DNA of 64,000 nt, taken from contig NZ_JOHY01000068.1 of the NCBI RefSeq assembly GCF_000721495.1, positions 25,824-89,823 of the forward strand. Direction: 5' to 3'. The position numbers and the translations under genes are program-made. The notes beneath the pieces are model-generated. The model saw nothing but the letters and a program-made list of their open reading frames with translations. It was not told where the DNA came from and ran no database searches. The DNA is from Streptomyces sp. NRRL F-5123. GTDB lineage: Bacteria; Actinomycetota; Actinomycetes; Streptomycetales; Streptomycetaceae. This document shows positions 8,118 through 17,869 of this stretch, piece after piece. Positions within the stretch are counted from its first letter, which is position 1. Every line of letters starts with the position of its first letter.

Positions 8118-9310
8118 GCCGGAATCGTACGGGCCCGGTCCGCGCGGTCCGCGGCGGGCACGGCCCCGTGTACCGGAATCAGCCCGGCGGAGGCGCATGT
8201 GGCGGCCGCGGCGAGGGCGAAGCCCGGCCAGTACCCGGCGGCGCTGATGAGGGCGGCCATCAGCGGCGGCACGACCGCGGCGGTGAAGTTCTGCCCCGTG
8301 TTGTGGACGCCCAGTGCCCGCCCGGACCAGGCGGGGCCGGCGTGCTCGGCGGTGGAGGTGAAGGACAGTCCGTTGGTGCTGGAGGTGATGCCGATCGCGG
8401 CGACCAGCAGGGCCGGCGTCAGCGGCGACGGGAAGGCGGCGCCCAGCGCGGTCGCGCCGACGACGGCCCCGGTCAGCAGCGCCAGCTGCCGCATGGGCCG
8501 CAGCCTGCTGCCGACCCGGTCGGACCACCGCCCGACCAGGATGCGCGACAGCGCCCCCAGCCCCTGCGCGGCGGCGATGAGCTGCCCGGCGTGCACGGGC
8601 GTCCAGCCGCGTACGTCCACCAGCAGCACCAGCGCGAAGGCACCGGCGGTGAACTGCGGGATGACCAGCAGCGCGGCGGAGCCGTGGATGCGCCACAGCA
8701 GGCTCGACCCGCGGTACGGGTTGGGCGCGGGCCCGGCCGCGGCGGCCTGCGGGCGGGCCGGGTCGGCGGCGAAGAGGGCGATCAGTACGGCGATGGCCCC
8801 GCACGTCACGGCCAGGAAGCCGAAGGCGCCCGGCAGCCCGTGCCCGTCGGCCAGCGGCGGCATGGCCAGCGCGGCCACGCCCATGCCCAGCGGTGTGGAG
8901 GTCTGCCGGATGCCCATCGCGAGCCCCCGCTGCTCCTTGCCGAACCAGCCCATGACCAGCCGCCCGCTCGCGGAGTAGACGGACGCCCCGGCGGCCCCGG
9001 CCACGGCGAGCAGCGCCCCGAGAGCGACCATGCTGTGCACGCCCCACGCGGCGGCGGCCAGCGCCCCGGCGGCTCCGCCGAGCCCGGCGGCGATGACCAC
9101 CCGCTCGCCCCAGCGGTCGGCGGCGGCGCCCCACCCGTACAGCGCGAGCACCAGGCCCACCGTGGGGCAGGCGACGAGCACGCCGACCTGCGTGAGCGTG
9201 AGCCCCTCGCGTCCGCGCAGGTCGTCGGCCAGGTACGGCACTCCGTAGACGAAGGCGCAGGCCGCGGTCTGCGCGGCCGTCCCCAGCCCCAACATGATCC
9301 AACGCCGCAT
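8114..9310 (-). CDS. MFS transporter
   Basis: 398-aa major facilitator superfamily permease with about twelve hydrophobic segments. The N-terminal half contains the loop-2/3 signature (LYGWGAAADRWGERVV) and the second half a degenerate repeat of it (ILVGRWSDRVGSRLRP). The ATG at 9310 has a good GGGAGGT Shine-Dalgarno 9 nt upstream. The substrate is unknown; the family resembles CynX/oxalate-formate-like permeases. It is translationally coupled to mshD (ATGA overlap), yet no link to mycothiol is known. Confidence 0.9.
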   Translation of the reverse strand: MRRWIMLGLGTAAQTAACAFVYGVPYLADDLRGREGLTLTQVGVLVACPTVGLVLALYGWGAAADRWGERVVIAAGLGGAAGALAAAAWGVHSMVALGALLAVAGAAGASVYSASGRLVMGWFGKEQRGLAMGIRQTSTPLGMGVAALAMPPLADGHGLPGAFGFLAVTCGAIAVLIALFAADPARPQAAAAGPAPNPYRGSSLLWRIHGSAALLVIPQFTAGAFALVLLVDVRGWTPVHAGQLIAAAQGLGALSRILVGRWSDRVGSRLRPMRQLALLTGAVVGATALGAAFPSPLTPALLVAAIGITSSTNGLSFTSTAEHAGPAWSGRALGVHNTGQNFTAAVVPPLMAALISAAGYWPGFALAAAATCASAGLIPVHGAVPAADRADRARTIPA

Positions 9311-9399
9311 GTCCGGCGCACCTCCCCGATGTGGATGGTGCGCGCAAGTATTCTCCGTTCGCCGGGATGTGAGACGGTAATTCCGTATAGTGAGACGCC

Positions 9400-10818
9400 T
9401 CAGGTCTCCGGGAGCGTCTCCGGCGGGGCCGTGGGGGCGCCGGGGAGCTGCACGGTCGCCAGTGTGCCGCCGCCCTCGGCGGGTGCGAGGGTGACCGTGC
9501 CGCCCGCCTGCTGGACGGTGCGGGCCACGATCGACAGCCCCAGCCCGCTGCCCGGCAGCGAGCGCGCGGTGGGCGAGCGCCAGAAGCGCTCGAAGACGTG
9601 CGGCAGCTCCTCCGCCGGGATGCCCGGCCCGTGGTCGCGCACGCTGAGCCGCCCCTCGTGCAGGGCGACGTCGATCGCGCCGGACGGCGGGCTGAACTTC
9701 ACCGCGTTGTCCAGCAGGTTCACGATGGCCCGCTCCAGCGCCGCCGCCTCGCCCCGCACGTACCAGGGCGCGAGGTCCGCGCCGATCGTCAGGCCGGGGC
9801 CGCGCAGCCGGGCGCGGCGCAGCGCGGTCCCGGCGATCTCGTGCAGCGGCACCACGGTGAGGGAGGGGGCGGCCGCGTCGGCCCTGCTGAGCTCCTGGAG
9901 GTCGCCGATCAGCGCGGCCAGCTCCGTCATCTGCGCCTTGACCGACGCCAGCAGCGCCCGCCGGTCCTCCGGTGGGATGGCCCGGCCGGTCGCCTCGCTG
10001 CGCTCCAGCAGCTCGATGTTGGTGCGCAGCGACGTCAGCGGGGTGCGCAGCTCGTGCCCGGCGTCGGCGATGAGCTGCTGCTGGCGGTCCCGCGAGGACG
10101 CGAGCGCCGCGGTCATCGCGTTGAAGGACTGCCCGAGCCGGGCGATCTCGTCCTCGCCCTCGACGGGGAGCCGGACGTTCAGGTCCTCGGTCGCGGCGAC
10201 GTGCTCGACGGCCTCGGTCAGCCGGTCCACCGGCCGCAGCCCGGTCCGCGCGACCCACAGCCCCGCGGTCGCCGCGCCCACCACCCCGATCCCGGCGACG
10301 GCGAGCAGCAGCCACGCGAGCTTCGTGAGCGGGTCGGTGACGTCGCTGAGCGGCCGCGCCACGGAGACCGCGGCGGGCACGCCGTTCACCACGATGTTGG
10401 TGGGCGCGGTGTACACCCGCAGCTTGTGCCCGTCGGCGGTGACGGTGTGCAGCGCGCCGTCCGGCAGCTGCTGGGACGCGACCTGGCGGTCGGCGTCGGT
10501 GACCGGGATGGTGATGTGCCCCTGCACCCAGCAGGACGTCCCGTCGGCCAGCACGACCTGCGCCGAGGTGGTCGTCGAGATGAAACGGCCGGGGGCGTCG
10601 CTCCGGGCCGGGGCGTTCGGGTGGCAGCCGTCCTGCCGCAGGGTGTTGTTGATCACCCCGAACGAGATGGTGTCCGGTTGCCGCAGCGACTTGTCCAGCT
10701 CCTCCATGAGCTGGTCCCGCGTGATGAACCAGCACGCGAACGCCGCCGCCGCGACCGCGACCGCCACCGCGGCGGCCGTCAGCAGGGCCAGCCGGGAGCG
10801 CAGGGCGAGCCGTCTCAC
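9400..10818 (-). CDS. cssS: Sensor histidine kinase (CssS-like)
   Basis: 472-aa membrane kinase: first membrane helix at residues ~9-28, an extracytoplasmic sensor of ~125 residues carrying two cysteines (DGCHPN and TSCWVQ), a second helix near 160-180, a HAMP domain, the HisKA box [13 protein letters not shown], and the ATPase motifs [17 protein letters not shown] and [12 protein letters not shown] 10818 overlaps the response-regulator stop by 4 nt. With the regulator and the adjacent HtrA-type protease this matches the Streptomyces CssRS secretion-stress system, which senses misfolded exported protein; that assignment rests on domains and neighbours and is inference. The paired cysteines could be a redox sensor. 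Confidence 0.88.
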   Translation of the reverse strand: MRRLALRSRLALLTAAAVAVAVAAAAFACWFITRDQLMEELDKSLRQPDTISFGVINNTLRQDGCHPNAPARSDAPGRFISTTTSAQVVLADGTSCWVQGHITIPVTDADRQVASQQLPDGALHTVTADGHKLRVYTAPTNIVVNGVPAAVSVARPLSDVTDPLTKLAWLLLAVAGIGVVGAATAGLWVARTGLRPVDRLTEAVEHVAATEDLNVRLPVEGEDEIARLGQSFNAMTAALASSRDRQQQLIADAGHELRTPLTSLRTNIELLERSEATGRAIPPEDRRALLASVKAQMTELAALIGDLQELSRADAAAPSLTVVPLHEIAGTALRRARLRGPGLTIGADLAPWYVRGEAAALERAIVNLLDNAVKFSPPSGAIDVALHEGRLSVRDHGPGIPAEELPHVFERFWRSPTARSLPGSGLGLSIVARTVQQAGGTVTLAPAEGGGTLATVQLPGAPTAPPETLPET

Positions 10819-11582
10819 GCGTGACCGCCCTCCGGTGCACGCAGCACGTAGCCGACGCCGCGCACGGTGTGGACCAGGCGCGGCAGCCCGCCGGCCTCGG
10901 TCTTGCGGCGCAGGTACATCACGTAGACGTCGAGGGAGTTCGAGGACGGCTCGAAGTCGAAGCCCCACACGGCCTTGAGGATCTGCTCGCGGGTGAGGAC
11001 CTGCCGCGGGTGGGTGAGGAACAGCTCCAGCAGGGTGTATTCGGTGCGGGTCAGCTCGACCGGGGTGCCGCCGCGGGCGACCTCGCGGGTCGTGACGTCC
11101 ATCCGCAGGTCGGCGAAGGACAGCACCTGCTCGGCGCCGCCGCCGCCCGCGGCCGCCGCCGTGGCGTAGGAGCTGCGGCGCAGCAGGGCGCGCAGCCGGG
11201 CGAGCAGCTCGTCCAGCTCGAAGGGCTTGACGAGGTAGTCGTCGGCGCCCGCGTCGAGACCGGTGACCCGGTCGCCGACGGTGTCGCGGGCGGTGAGCAT
11301 GAGGATGGGCGTGGTCACCCCGGTCGCGCGCAGCCGGCGGGCGGTGGTCAGGCCGTCCATCCGCGGCATGAGCACGTCCAGCACGATCGCGTCCGGGTGG
11401 TACGCGTCGACGGCGTCGAGCGCCGCGAGGCCGTCGGCGGCCAGCTCGGTGTCGTAGCCCTCGAAGGCCAGGCTCCGCCGCAGGGCCTCGCGCACGGCGG
11501 GCTCGTCGTCGACGACCAGGACGCGGGCGGCGGTCTCGCCGGCGTCTGAGGTGCCGGGTGCGGAGCCGGGACCAGTGTTCAT
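10815..11582 (-). CDS. cssR: OmpR-family response regulator (CssR/MprA-like)
   Basis: 255-aa DNA-binding regulator. The receiver domain shows the acidic pair (VVDDEP), the phospho-acceptor in [13 protein letters not shown], the switch threonine MLTARD and the lysine LVKPFE. A winged helix follows ([36 protein letters not shown]). ATG 11582 is preferred over ATG 11588 because the GAGG motif is 6 nt upstream of it but abuts the earlier one. Coupled to the kinase by a GTGA overlap. Probably activates the protease gene just upstream through the CTCAGC direct repeats at 12984-13000. Confidence 0.92.
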   Translation of the reverse strand: MNTGPGSAPGTSDAGETAARVLVVDDEPAVREALRRSLAFEGYDTELAADGLAALDAVDAYHPDAIVLDVLMPRMDGLTTARRLRATGVTTPILMLTARDTVGDRVTGLDAGADDYLVKPFELDELLARLRALLRRSSYATAAAAGGGGAEQVLSFADLRMDVTTREVARGGTPVELTRTEYTLLELFLTHPRQVLTREQILKAVWGFDFEPSSNSLDVYVMYLRRKTEAGGLPRLVHTVRGVGYVLRAPEGGHA

Positions 11583-11720
11583 CTGCATCCTCGCGGGGAA
11601 ACGGGGCCGGGTACGGGCCGGCTTCAGGGACGGGGGCGGGCGGTACGGGAGCGCGGTGCGGGCGGGGCCGGCCCCCGGGGGAGCCGGCGTCCCAGCCTCG
11701 CACGCCGCTGACCGACCGCG

Positions 11721-12950
11721 TCAGCTCGTGCCGTTCGTCCCGCTCGTGCTGTCGGCGCCGCCCGCCCGCAGCGTGGGCAGGTCCGCCTTCACGGTGTTGA
11801 CCGGGATCGCGAAGCCGAGGCCGACGCTGCCCGACGACGACGAGGAGGAGCCGTCGGAGGAGGAGTCGGAGTACATGGCCGAGTTGATGCCGATGATCTG
11901 GCCGGCCATGTTGATGAGGGCGCCGCCGGAGTTGCCGGGGTTGAGCGAGGCGTCGGTCTGGATCGCCTTGTACGTCGTGGTGGAGCTGCCGGTGTCGCCG
12001 TTGTACTGGTTGCCGCCGAAGGAGAAGGGCCACTGGTCGCCGCCCCGGCCGCCGTTGCCGCCCTGGCCGAAGCCCTGGCTGTTCTGGTTCTGGCCGGTCT
12101 CGACCGGCACGGTGACCTCGCGGTTGAGCGCCGAGACGATGCCGCTGGTCACGGTGTTGCTGAGGCCCTCGGGGGAGCCGATGGCGACGACCTGGTCGCC
12201 GATGGCCACCGAGGAGGAGTCGCCGAGCGTTGCGGCGGGCAGGTTCGAGGCGCCCTGGATCTTGATGAGCGCGAGGTCCTTCTTGGCGTCGGTGCCGACC
12301 ACCTTCGCGGCGGCGGACTTGCCCGAGGCGTAGGTGACGCTGATCTGCTGGGCGCCGGCGACCACGTGGTTGTTGGTGACGACCTGGCCGTCCGCGGTGA
12401 TGATCACGCCGGAGCCGGTCGCCTTGCCCTGGCTGGAGCTTGCGGTGATCTCGACGACGCTGGGGTCGACGGCCTTGACGACGCCGGCCACGGTGCCGTC
12501 CAGCGCGGCGGCGTTGACCGCGGCGGAGCTGGTGGCGGCGGCGTGCACGGAGCCGCTCGCGGAGTCGCCGGTGGCGTGTCCGATGAAGGCGCCGACGCCG
12601 CCGCCGATCAGGCCGGCCGCGACCGCCGCGGCCGCCATGAGCGCGACGGGCCGGGGCACCCGGCGCCGCCGGGCGGGGGCGGCGGGCTCGCCGAAGGGAC
12701 CGGGGGCCGCCGCCTGGCCGTACGGGTCGTAAGGGGGCGGCGGCGGGAAGCCGGGGTGGCCGCCGGCGGGGTGGACGGTGCCGGACAGGACCGGGGTCTC
12801 CGGCGGCTGGGGGCCGGACGGTGCCGGGGCGCCCTGCGCGTGGGGCTCGGACGGGGCCGGCGCGTCCGGCGCCCGGGACTCGGAGTAGAGCGGAAGCTGC
12901 GGGTCGTACGGGTACTGGGGTTCGCCGTTGCGGCTGCTCTCGTCGGTCAT
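11721..12950 (-). CDS. Membrane-anchored trypsin-like serine protease (HtrA/DegP type)
   Basis: 409-aa envelope protease/chaperone. A Pro-rich cytoplasmic tail (1 to ~95) leads to one membrane helix (VALMAAAAVAAGLIGGGVGAF) and an extracytoplasmic trypsin-fold domain with His in VVTNNHVV, Asp in DLALIKI and Ser in LNPGNSGGAL. Asn/Gln/Gly- and Ser-rich loops interrupt the catalytic domain. The chain ends soon after GFAIPVNTV with no recognisable PDZ domain, unlike full-length HtrA; it may lack PDZ-dependent regulation. Lies next to the CssRS-like genes, matching the htrA genes of the S. lividans secretion-stress regulon (inference). Confidence 0.92.
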   Translation of the reverse strand: MTDESSRNGEPQYPYDPQLPLYSESRAPDAPAPSEPHAQGAPAPSGPQPPETPVLSGTVHPAGGHPGFPPPPPYDPYGQAAAPGPFGEPAAPARRRRVPRPVALMAAAAVAAGLIGGGVGAFIGHATGDSASGSVHAAATSSAAVNAAALDGTVAGVVKAVDPSVVEITASSSQGKATGSGVIITADGQVVTNNHVVAGAQQISVTYASGKSAAAKVVGTDAKKDLALIKIQGASNLPAATLGDSSSVAIGDQVVAIGSPEGLSNTVTSGIVSALNREVTVPVETGQNQNSQGFGQGGNGGRGGDQWPFSFGGNQYNGDTGSSTTTYKAIQTDASLNPGNSGGALINMAGQIIGINSAMYSDSSSDGSSSSSSGSVGLGFAIPVNTVKADLPTLRAGGADSTSGTNGTS

Positions 12951-12970
12951 GTCTACGACTGTGCGGCCGG

Positions 12971-13000
12971 ATTATGAGAGCGGGCTGAGCACACGCTGAG
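12971..13000 (-). promoter_or_regulatory. Protease-gene promoter with 11-bp-spaced direct repeats
   Basis: On the minus strand CTCAGC (13000-12995) is repeated 11 bp later (12989-12984), and a CATAAT -10 hexamer lies at 12976-12971. The repeats replace a recognisable -35 element, the layout expected for activation by a phosphorylated OmpR-family regulator such as the neighbouring CssR-like protein. MprA boxes in mycobacterial pepD-type promoters are also TCAG-rich direct repeats. Confidence 0.6.
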
Positions 13001-13105
13001 AAGCCCGGCAGAACCCCGTATGCCCGATATAAAGATAAGCGTCCGGCCGATCGGATCCCGCCCCGGACGGTGTGCCGGCCCCCGACCGCCCGGGCGGGCC
13101 ACGGG

Positions 13106-14128
13106 TCAGTGGCAGCCGCAGGACTGCCGGACCACCAGCCGGGAAGGGAACTGCCGCAGCCGCTCGCGCCGTGCCCCCGGCACCCGCAGCGAGTCGTCCA
13201 GCACCGCGTCCACCGCCGCGCGCGCCATGCCCTGCCGGTCGGAGGCGACCGTGGTCAGCGGCGGGTCGGCGAGCGCGGCCTCCTTGACGTCGTCGAAGCC
13301 CGCGACCGCGAGTTCCTCGGGCACCTCGATGCGCAGCTCCCGCGCGGCCCGCAGCACGCCGAGCGCCTGGTCGTCCGTCGCGCAGAAGATCGCCGGCGGC
13401 CGGTCCGGGCCGGACAGCAGGCCGAGCGCGACCTCGTAGGCGTCGTAGCGGTTGTACGGGGCCTGGAAGAGCCGGCCCTCGGTGCTGCGCCCGGCCTCCT
13501 CCATCGCGCGCCGCCAGCCCTCGACGTGGTCGGTGACCGGGTCGCCGACCATGGGCGTGACCTCGGTGCCGCCCAGGCACGCGACGTACGGGTGGCCGTG
13601 CTCCAGCAGATGCCGCACCGCGAGCTGCGCGCCGCCGATGTCGTCGGTGCGCACCGCGATGTCGTCGATCGCCTCGGGCCGCTCGTGCAGCAGCACCACC
13701 CGGGCGTCCCACGCGTCGATCTCGGTGGCGGCGTTGTCGCTGAGGCCCTGGCTGATCAGGATCAGGCCGGAGACCCGCATGCCGAGGAAGGCCCGCAGGT
13801 AGTGCGTCTCGCGCTCGTCGAGGTAGTCGGAGTTCCCGACCAGCACCATCTTCCCGCGCTCGGACGCGGCCTGCTCGACGGCGTGCGCCATCTCCGCGAA
13901 GAACGGCTGGCGTGCGTCCGGCACGATCAGGCCGATCAGGTCGGTACGGCGGCTCGCCATCGCCTGGGCCACGCGGTCCGGGCGGTAGCCGAGCTGCTTG
14001 ATGGCCGCGAGCACGCGCTCGCGGGTGGCCGGGGCTACCGGCCGGGGTCCGTTGTTGATGACGTAGCTGACGACCGCGGTGGAGGTCCCCGCCAGCCTGG
14101 CCACGTCGTCGCGCGTCACCTTGGGCAC
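13106..14128 (-). CDS. LacI-family transcriptional regulator
   Basis: 340-aa repressor started at GTG 14128 ([14 protein letters not shown]). The N-terminal helix-turn-helix reads [21 protein letters not shown], followed by the hinge helix ([18 protein letters not shown]) and a periplasmic-binding-protein-like effector domain, ending in a CGCH tail. The open frame extends further upstream, but that part is not family-like. The effector (probably a sugar) is unknown and no sugar operon is adjacent, so targets are probably elsewhere. Same strand as the protease; glnR lies 43 bp upstream on the same strand. Confidence 0.92.
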   Translation of the reverse strand: MPKVTRDDVARLAGTSTAVVSYVINNGPRPVAPATRERVLAAIKQLGYRPDRVAQAMASRRTDLIGLIVPDARQPFFAEMAHAVEQAASERGKMVLVGNSDYLDERETHYLRAFLGMRVSGLILISQGLSDNAATEIDAWDARVVLLHERPEAIDDIAVRTDDIGGAQLAVRHLLEHGHPYVACLGGTEVTPMVGDPVTDHVEGWRRAMEEAGRSTEGRLFQAPYNRYDAYEVALGLLSGPDRPPAIFCATDDQALGVLRAARELRIEVPEELAVAGFDDVKEAALADPPLTTVASDRQGMARAAVDAVLDDSLRVPGARRERLRQFPSRLVVRQSCGCH

Positions 14129-14171
14129 GACGGGAAGTCTACGCGTGTCTATCCGTTCGTCACACGGATTG

Positions 14172-14930
14172 TCATACCGTCTGCTCTGCGGACGAAGGGC
14201 TCCCGCGCCGGGCCGCCGGCTCGGCCGCCCCGGCGGCCTCCTCGGCACCCCGCTCGGCCTTCTCCGGGGTGACGAAACGGTAGCCGACGTTGCGCACCGT
14301 GCCGATCAACGACTCGTGCTCGACGCCGAGTTTGGCCCGCAGTCGCCGTACGTGCACGTCCACCGTGCGGGTGCCGCCGAAGTAGTCGTAGCCCCACACC
14401 TCCTGGAGCAGCTGGGCGCGGGTGAAGACCCGGCCCGGGTGCTGGGCGAGGTACTTCAGCAGCTCGAACTCCTTGAAGGTCAGGTCCAGGACCCGGCCCT
14501 TGAGCTTGGCGCTGTAGGTGGCCTCGTCGACCGACAGGTCGCCGTTGCGGATCTCCATCGGGCTGTCGTCCCCGGCGATCTGCTGGCGGCCCATCGCGAG
14601 CCGCAGCCGCGCCTCGACCTCCGCCGGGCCCGCGGTGTCCAGCAGCACGTCGTCGATGCCCCAGTCCGCGGTCACCGCGGCGAGGCCGCCCTCGGTGACG
14701 ACGAGCACGAGCGGGCAGCCGGGTCCGGTCGAGCGCAGCAGCTGGCACAGGCTGCGGACCTGCGGCAGGTCGCGGCGCCCGTCGATGAGGATCACGTCGG
14801 CGCCCGGGGTGTCGACGAGGGCCGGGCCCTCGGCGGGGGCGACCCGCACGTTGTGCAGCAGCAGCCCGAGCGCGGGCAGCACCTCGGTGGACGGCTGGAG
14901 TGCGTTCGTCAGCAGCAGCAGAGAACTCAC
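14172..14930 (-). CDS. glnR: Nitrogen regulator GlnR (OmpR-family)
   Basis: 252-aa global nitrogen regulator controlling glnA, amtB, nir and many other genes. The N-terminal receiver-like domain starts [20 protein letters not shown] and keeps Asp50 (VILID) with Arg52, but lacks the usual acidic pair and lysine; GlnR is known as an atypical orphan regulator that dimerises without canonical phosphorylation and has no cognate kinase gene here. The C-terminal winged helix is clear ([43 protein letters not shown]). GTG 14930 gives the expected N-terminus. The order mshD ... glnR is conserved with mycobacteria. Confidence 0.96.
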   Translation of the reverse strand: MSSLLLLTNALQPSTEVLPALGLLLHNVRVAPAEGPALVDTPGADVILIDGRRDLPQVRSLCQLLRSTGPGCPLVLVVTEGGLAAVTADWGIDDVLLDTAGPAEVEARLRLAMGRQQIAGDDSPMEIRNGDLSVDEATYSAKLKGRVLDLTFKEFELLKYLAQHPGRVFTRAQLLQEVWGYDYFGGTRTVDVHVRRLRAKLGVEHESLIGTVRNVGYRFVTPEKAERGAEEAAGAAEPAARRGSPSSAEQTV

Positions 14931-15023
14931 ACGGATCTCCCGTCGGTCGGACCGGTGCAAAAAAGCACGAAAGGACCCGGGGGCGGCATTGCCCAGGTCC
15001 TCTTGCACGGAAGAATAGCCGAC

Positions 15024-15851
15024 ATGACCACCGCTGCCGACCCTCGCGACAGGCCTTTGTGTGTTTCCGCGCTCACTTCGGGTGGTCGGCGTGCCGTTCT
15101 GTTGACATCCGACGGCATCCCGATCGAAGCCGAACACCGCCCGGCGGCGGGCGGCGCGAAGGACCTCGCCGTCGTCGTCGCGCACGGCTTCACCGGCGCC
15201 CTGGAGCGCCCCGCGGTGCGCCGCGCGGCGGGTGTGCTCGGCGCCGAGGGCGGGGTCGTGACCTTCTCCTTCCGCGGTCACGGCGGCTCGGGCGGCCGCT
15301 CCACGGTCGGCGACCGCGAGGTCCTGGACCTGGACGCGGCGGTGGGCTGGGCGCGCAGGCTGGGCTACGCGCGCGTCGCGACGGTCGGCTTCTCGATGGG
15401 CGGCTCCGTGGTGCTCCGGCAAGCCGGGGCCGGGGCGGACGCGGGGCTGCGGCCGGTCGACGCGGTCGTGTCCGTCAGCTCGCCCGCCCGCTGGTACTAC
15501 CGCGGTACGGCGCCGATGCGGCGGGTGCACTGGGTCATCACCCGGCCCGCGGGGCGGCTGGTGTCCCGGGTGGGCCTGGGCACCCGGATCCACACCCGCG
15601 ACTGGGACCCGGTGCCGCGCTCGCCCGTCGAGTCCGTGCCGTACATCGCGCCCGTGCCGCTGTTGATCGTGCACGGCGACCGGGACGGCTACTTCCCGCT
15701 CGACCACCCCCTCTCGCTCGCCGCCGCGGCGGGCGGGGACGGCGCGGAGCTGTGGATCGAACGCGGCTTCGGGCACGCCGAGAACGCCGCGGACGCCCGG
15801 CTGCTCGGCCGCGTCGGCGCCTGGATCACCGCGAGCGGCGCGGGCCGGTGA
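15024..15851 (+). CDS. Alpha/beta-fold hydrolase
   Basis: 275-aa serine hydrolase-fold protein. It shows VVVAHGFTG (oxyanion region), the [11 protein letters not shown] strand-4 motif, the nucleophile elbow GFSMGG (near residue 120), an Asp in [14 protein letters not shown] and the catalytic His in GFGHAEN. Divergent from glnR across a 93-bp gap. Substrate unknown; such proteins are typically esterases, lipases or thioesterases. Confidence 0.9.
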   Translation: MTTAADPRDRPLCVSALTSGGRRAVLLTSDGIPIEAEHRPAAGGAKDLAVVVAHGFTGALERPAVRRAAGVLGAEGGVVTFSFRGHGGSGGRSTVGDREVLDLDAAVGWARRLGYARVATVGFSMGGSVVLRQAGAGADAGLRPVDAVVSVSSPARWYYRGTAPMRRVHWVITRPAGRLVSRVGLGTRIHTRDWDPVPRSPVESVPYIAPVPLLIVHGDRDGYFPLDHPLSLAAAAGGDGAELWIERGFGHAENAADARLLGRVGAWITASGAGR

Positions 15852-15983
15852 GCCTCCGGTGACCCCGTGGGGCGGCGCGAAGGGCCATCATGGACGTCGC
15901 CGCACCCCGCAGGGGCGCGCGGCACCGTACGGACCGTACGAGCGGTAACAGCACCACGACGCACGATGAGGGACGGAGCCCCG

Positions 15984-16277
15984 ATGGCCGCAACCGACAC
16001 GGCCGCTCGCCCGGCAGCGGGCACGATCCGCTACTGGGCCGCCGCCAAGGCCGCCGCGGGCACGGCGGAGGAGGACTACCGCGCGGCGACGCTCGCCGAC
16101 GCGCTGAACGCCGTCCGGCAGCGGCACGCCGGTCAGCCGGACTTCGCGCGCGTGCTGCGCCGCTGCTCCTTCCTCGTCGACGGCACCCCCGTCGGCACCC
16201 GCGACCACGCCGAGGTGCCGCTCCCGGACGGCGCGACCGTCGAGGTGCTGCCCCCCTTCGCGGGAGGCTCGGCATGA
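15984..16277 (+). CDS. MoaD/ThiS-family ubiquitin-like sulfur carrier
   Basis: 97-aa beta-grasp protein similar to MoaD, the sulfur carrier for molybdopterin synthase. It contains TIRYWAAAKAAAGTAEE at the start of the fold and ends VEVLPPFAGGSA. Canonical MoaD ends exactly at Gly-Gly so that the C-terminus can be adenylated and thiocarboxylated; here two residues follow. ATG 15984 is chosen for the GGACGGAG upstream. The stop overlaps the next gene (ATGA). No moaA, moaC or moaE is nearby, so it may serve the sulfur genes downstream instead; this is inference. Confidence 0.82.
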   Translation: MAATDTAARPAAGTIRYWAAAKAAAGTAEEDYRAATLADALNAVRQRHAGQPDFARVLRRCSFLVDGTPVGTRDHAEVPLPDGATVEVLPPFAGGSA

Positions 16278-17770
16278 GCGACCACCGCGACGGCGGCCAG
16301 TACGGTTACGGCCCCGGCCCCGGCCAGGGCGACGCGCAGGGCCGCGGCCACGACGAGCGGGCCCACGGAGCCGCGCCCTACCCCGCCGACGGCGCCTACG
16401 TGCCCGAGCCGCTGCCCTCCGGGCCGCACCCGTACGCCGACCAGGGCACCCCCTTCGGCGCCCCGCCGCCCGGCGACGACTGGTCGGCCCACACCGCGGG
16501 ACCGGACGGCACGGCGTACGGCAGCCCCGGCTACGGCGCGTCCGGCGACGGCTGGGGCGCCACCCCGCCGTCCGCCCACCCCTGGAACGCCCCGCAGCCC
16601 CCGTACACGGAGGCCGCCCCCGGCTACGGCACCGCGCAGCCCCCCTACGCCGACGGCGGACCCGGCTACGTCACGCCCGATCCCGCCCCCGGCTACGGCA
16701 CCGCCGCCTACGGCGCGGACCCCGCCCCCGGCTACGGGACGCCGCCCGGCTACGACCCGGCCGCCCCCGGCCAGGTGCTCGGCCACGGCCCGCTCGGCTA
16801 CGACGCCACCGGCGTGGACACCGGCGCCCCCTGGCAGTCGCAGCCCCACGAGCAGACCGCCCCGCACGCGTACGCCGCCGGGCCCGCCGAGGCCGAGCCG
16901 TACGCGGCCGAGCACACCGCCGTCCTGCCCACGGTCCCCGGCGCGGACGGCGCGGACGGCGCGGCCCCCGGCCCCCGTGCCGCCCGGCGCGGCGGCCCCG
17001 CGCCCGTACGGCCGGACGGGCGTACCGGCTCGCCGATCATCGCGCCCGGCATCCAGCCCGCCGCCCTCACCGCGGGGCTCGGCCTGCTGCTCGCGGGCGG
17101 CGCGGCGGTCGGCAAGCCGGGTCTCGCGGTCGTGCTGGTGCTGCTCCAGGCGGTCACGGCCGCCGGGTGGTTCCGGCTCAACGGCATGTGGCCCGCCCGG
17201 CAGGGCATCGTGCTGGCCTTCCTCGCGGGCGTGACCGCCGACATCGGCATGCTCGCCGCCGACGGGGACCACGCGCCCGCCGTGGTGCTGGGCACGCTCG
17301 GCGTATGGCTGCTGCTCGTGCTCGTGCTGCAGCTGCGCCACCACGGCAGCGCCGACGAGCGCCTGTCGTCCCTCACCGCGACCTCGGCCTCGACGCTGAT
17401 CACCGTGCTGGCCTGCGGCTATCTGGCGACCCAGGTGTCGGACGCCGGTCACGGCCCGGTCGTCGCGGGTGCGGTGGCGGTCGCCGCCGCGGCGCTGGTG
17501 CGCGCGCTGCCGCTGCCCGGCGAGCCGGTCTCGCTCGGTGCGGCACTGCTCGCGGCCGCGGCGACGGGCGCGCTGACCGGACCGGCGGGCGATCTGGGCG
17601 CCGGGAAGGGCGTGCTGCTCGCGGTCGCGGCCGGGGCGTGCGCGCTGGTCGGGCTGCGGGTGGCGAGCTACGACTTCCCGTCCCGTTTCGTGCACTTCAC
17701 CGCGGGGGTGGCCCTGCCGCTCACCGCCGCGGCACCCGTCGTCTACGCTCTGGGCCGCGCGCTGACCTGA
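16274..17770 (+). CDS. Multi-pass membrane protein with Gly/Tyr/Pro-rich N-terminal repeats
   Basis: 498-aa protein of unknown function. The first ~245 residues are disordered, with repeated PGYGT and PPY units (for example APGYGTAQPPYADGGPGYV). The remainder contains about eight hydrophobic helices separated by short loops, including one charged LRHHGSADERLSSL segment after the fourth. Translationally coupled to the MoaD-like gene by a 4-nt overlap. Proteins of this layout are widespread in Streptomyces; the tail could be an assembly or scaffold region. No catalytic motif is seen. Confidence 0.75.
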   Translation: MSDHRDGGQYGYGPGPGQGDAQGRGHDERAHGAAPYPADGAYVPEPLPSGPHPYADQGTPFGAPPPGDDWSAHTAGPDGTAYGSPGYGASGDGWGATPPSAHPWNAPQPPYTEAAPGYGTAQPPYADGGPGYVTPDPAPGYGTAAYGADPAPGYGTPPGYDPAAPGQVLGHGPLGYDATGVDTGAPWQSQPHEQTAPHAYAAGPAEAEPYAAEHTAVLPTVPGADGADGAAPGPRAARRGGPAPVRPDGRTGSPIIAPGIQPAALTAGLGLLLAGGAAVGKPGLAVVLVLLQAVTAAGWFRLNGMWPARQGIVLAFLAGVTADIGMLAADGDHAPAVVLGTLGVWLLLVLVLQLRHHGSADERLSSLTATSASTLITVLACGYLATQVSDAGHGPVVAGAVAVAAAALVRALPLPGEPVSLGAALLAAAATGALTGPAGDLGAGKGVLLAVAAGACALVGLRVASYDFPSRFVHFTAGVALPLTAAAPVVYALGRALT

Positions 17771-17869
17771 GGTAACGGTTCGGAGCCGGGGGGAACCGCG
17801 GCCCCCCTGCCGCCCGTCAGGCGTTGCGGGAAGTGTCAGGGGCGGGACCGATTGGGGAGTGGCGGACGT

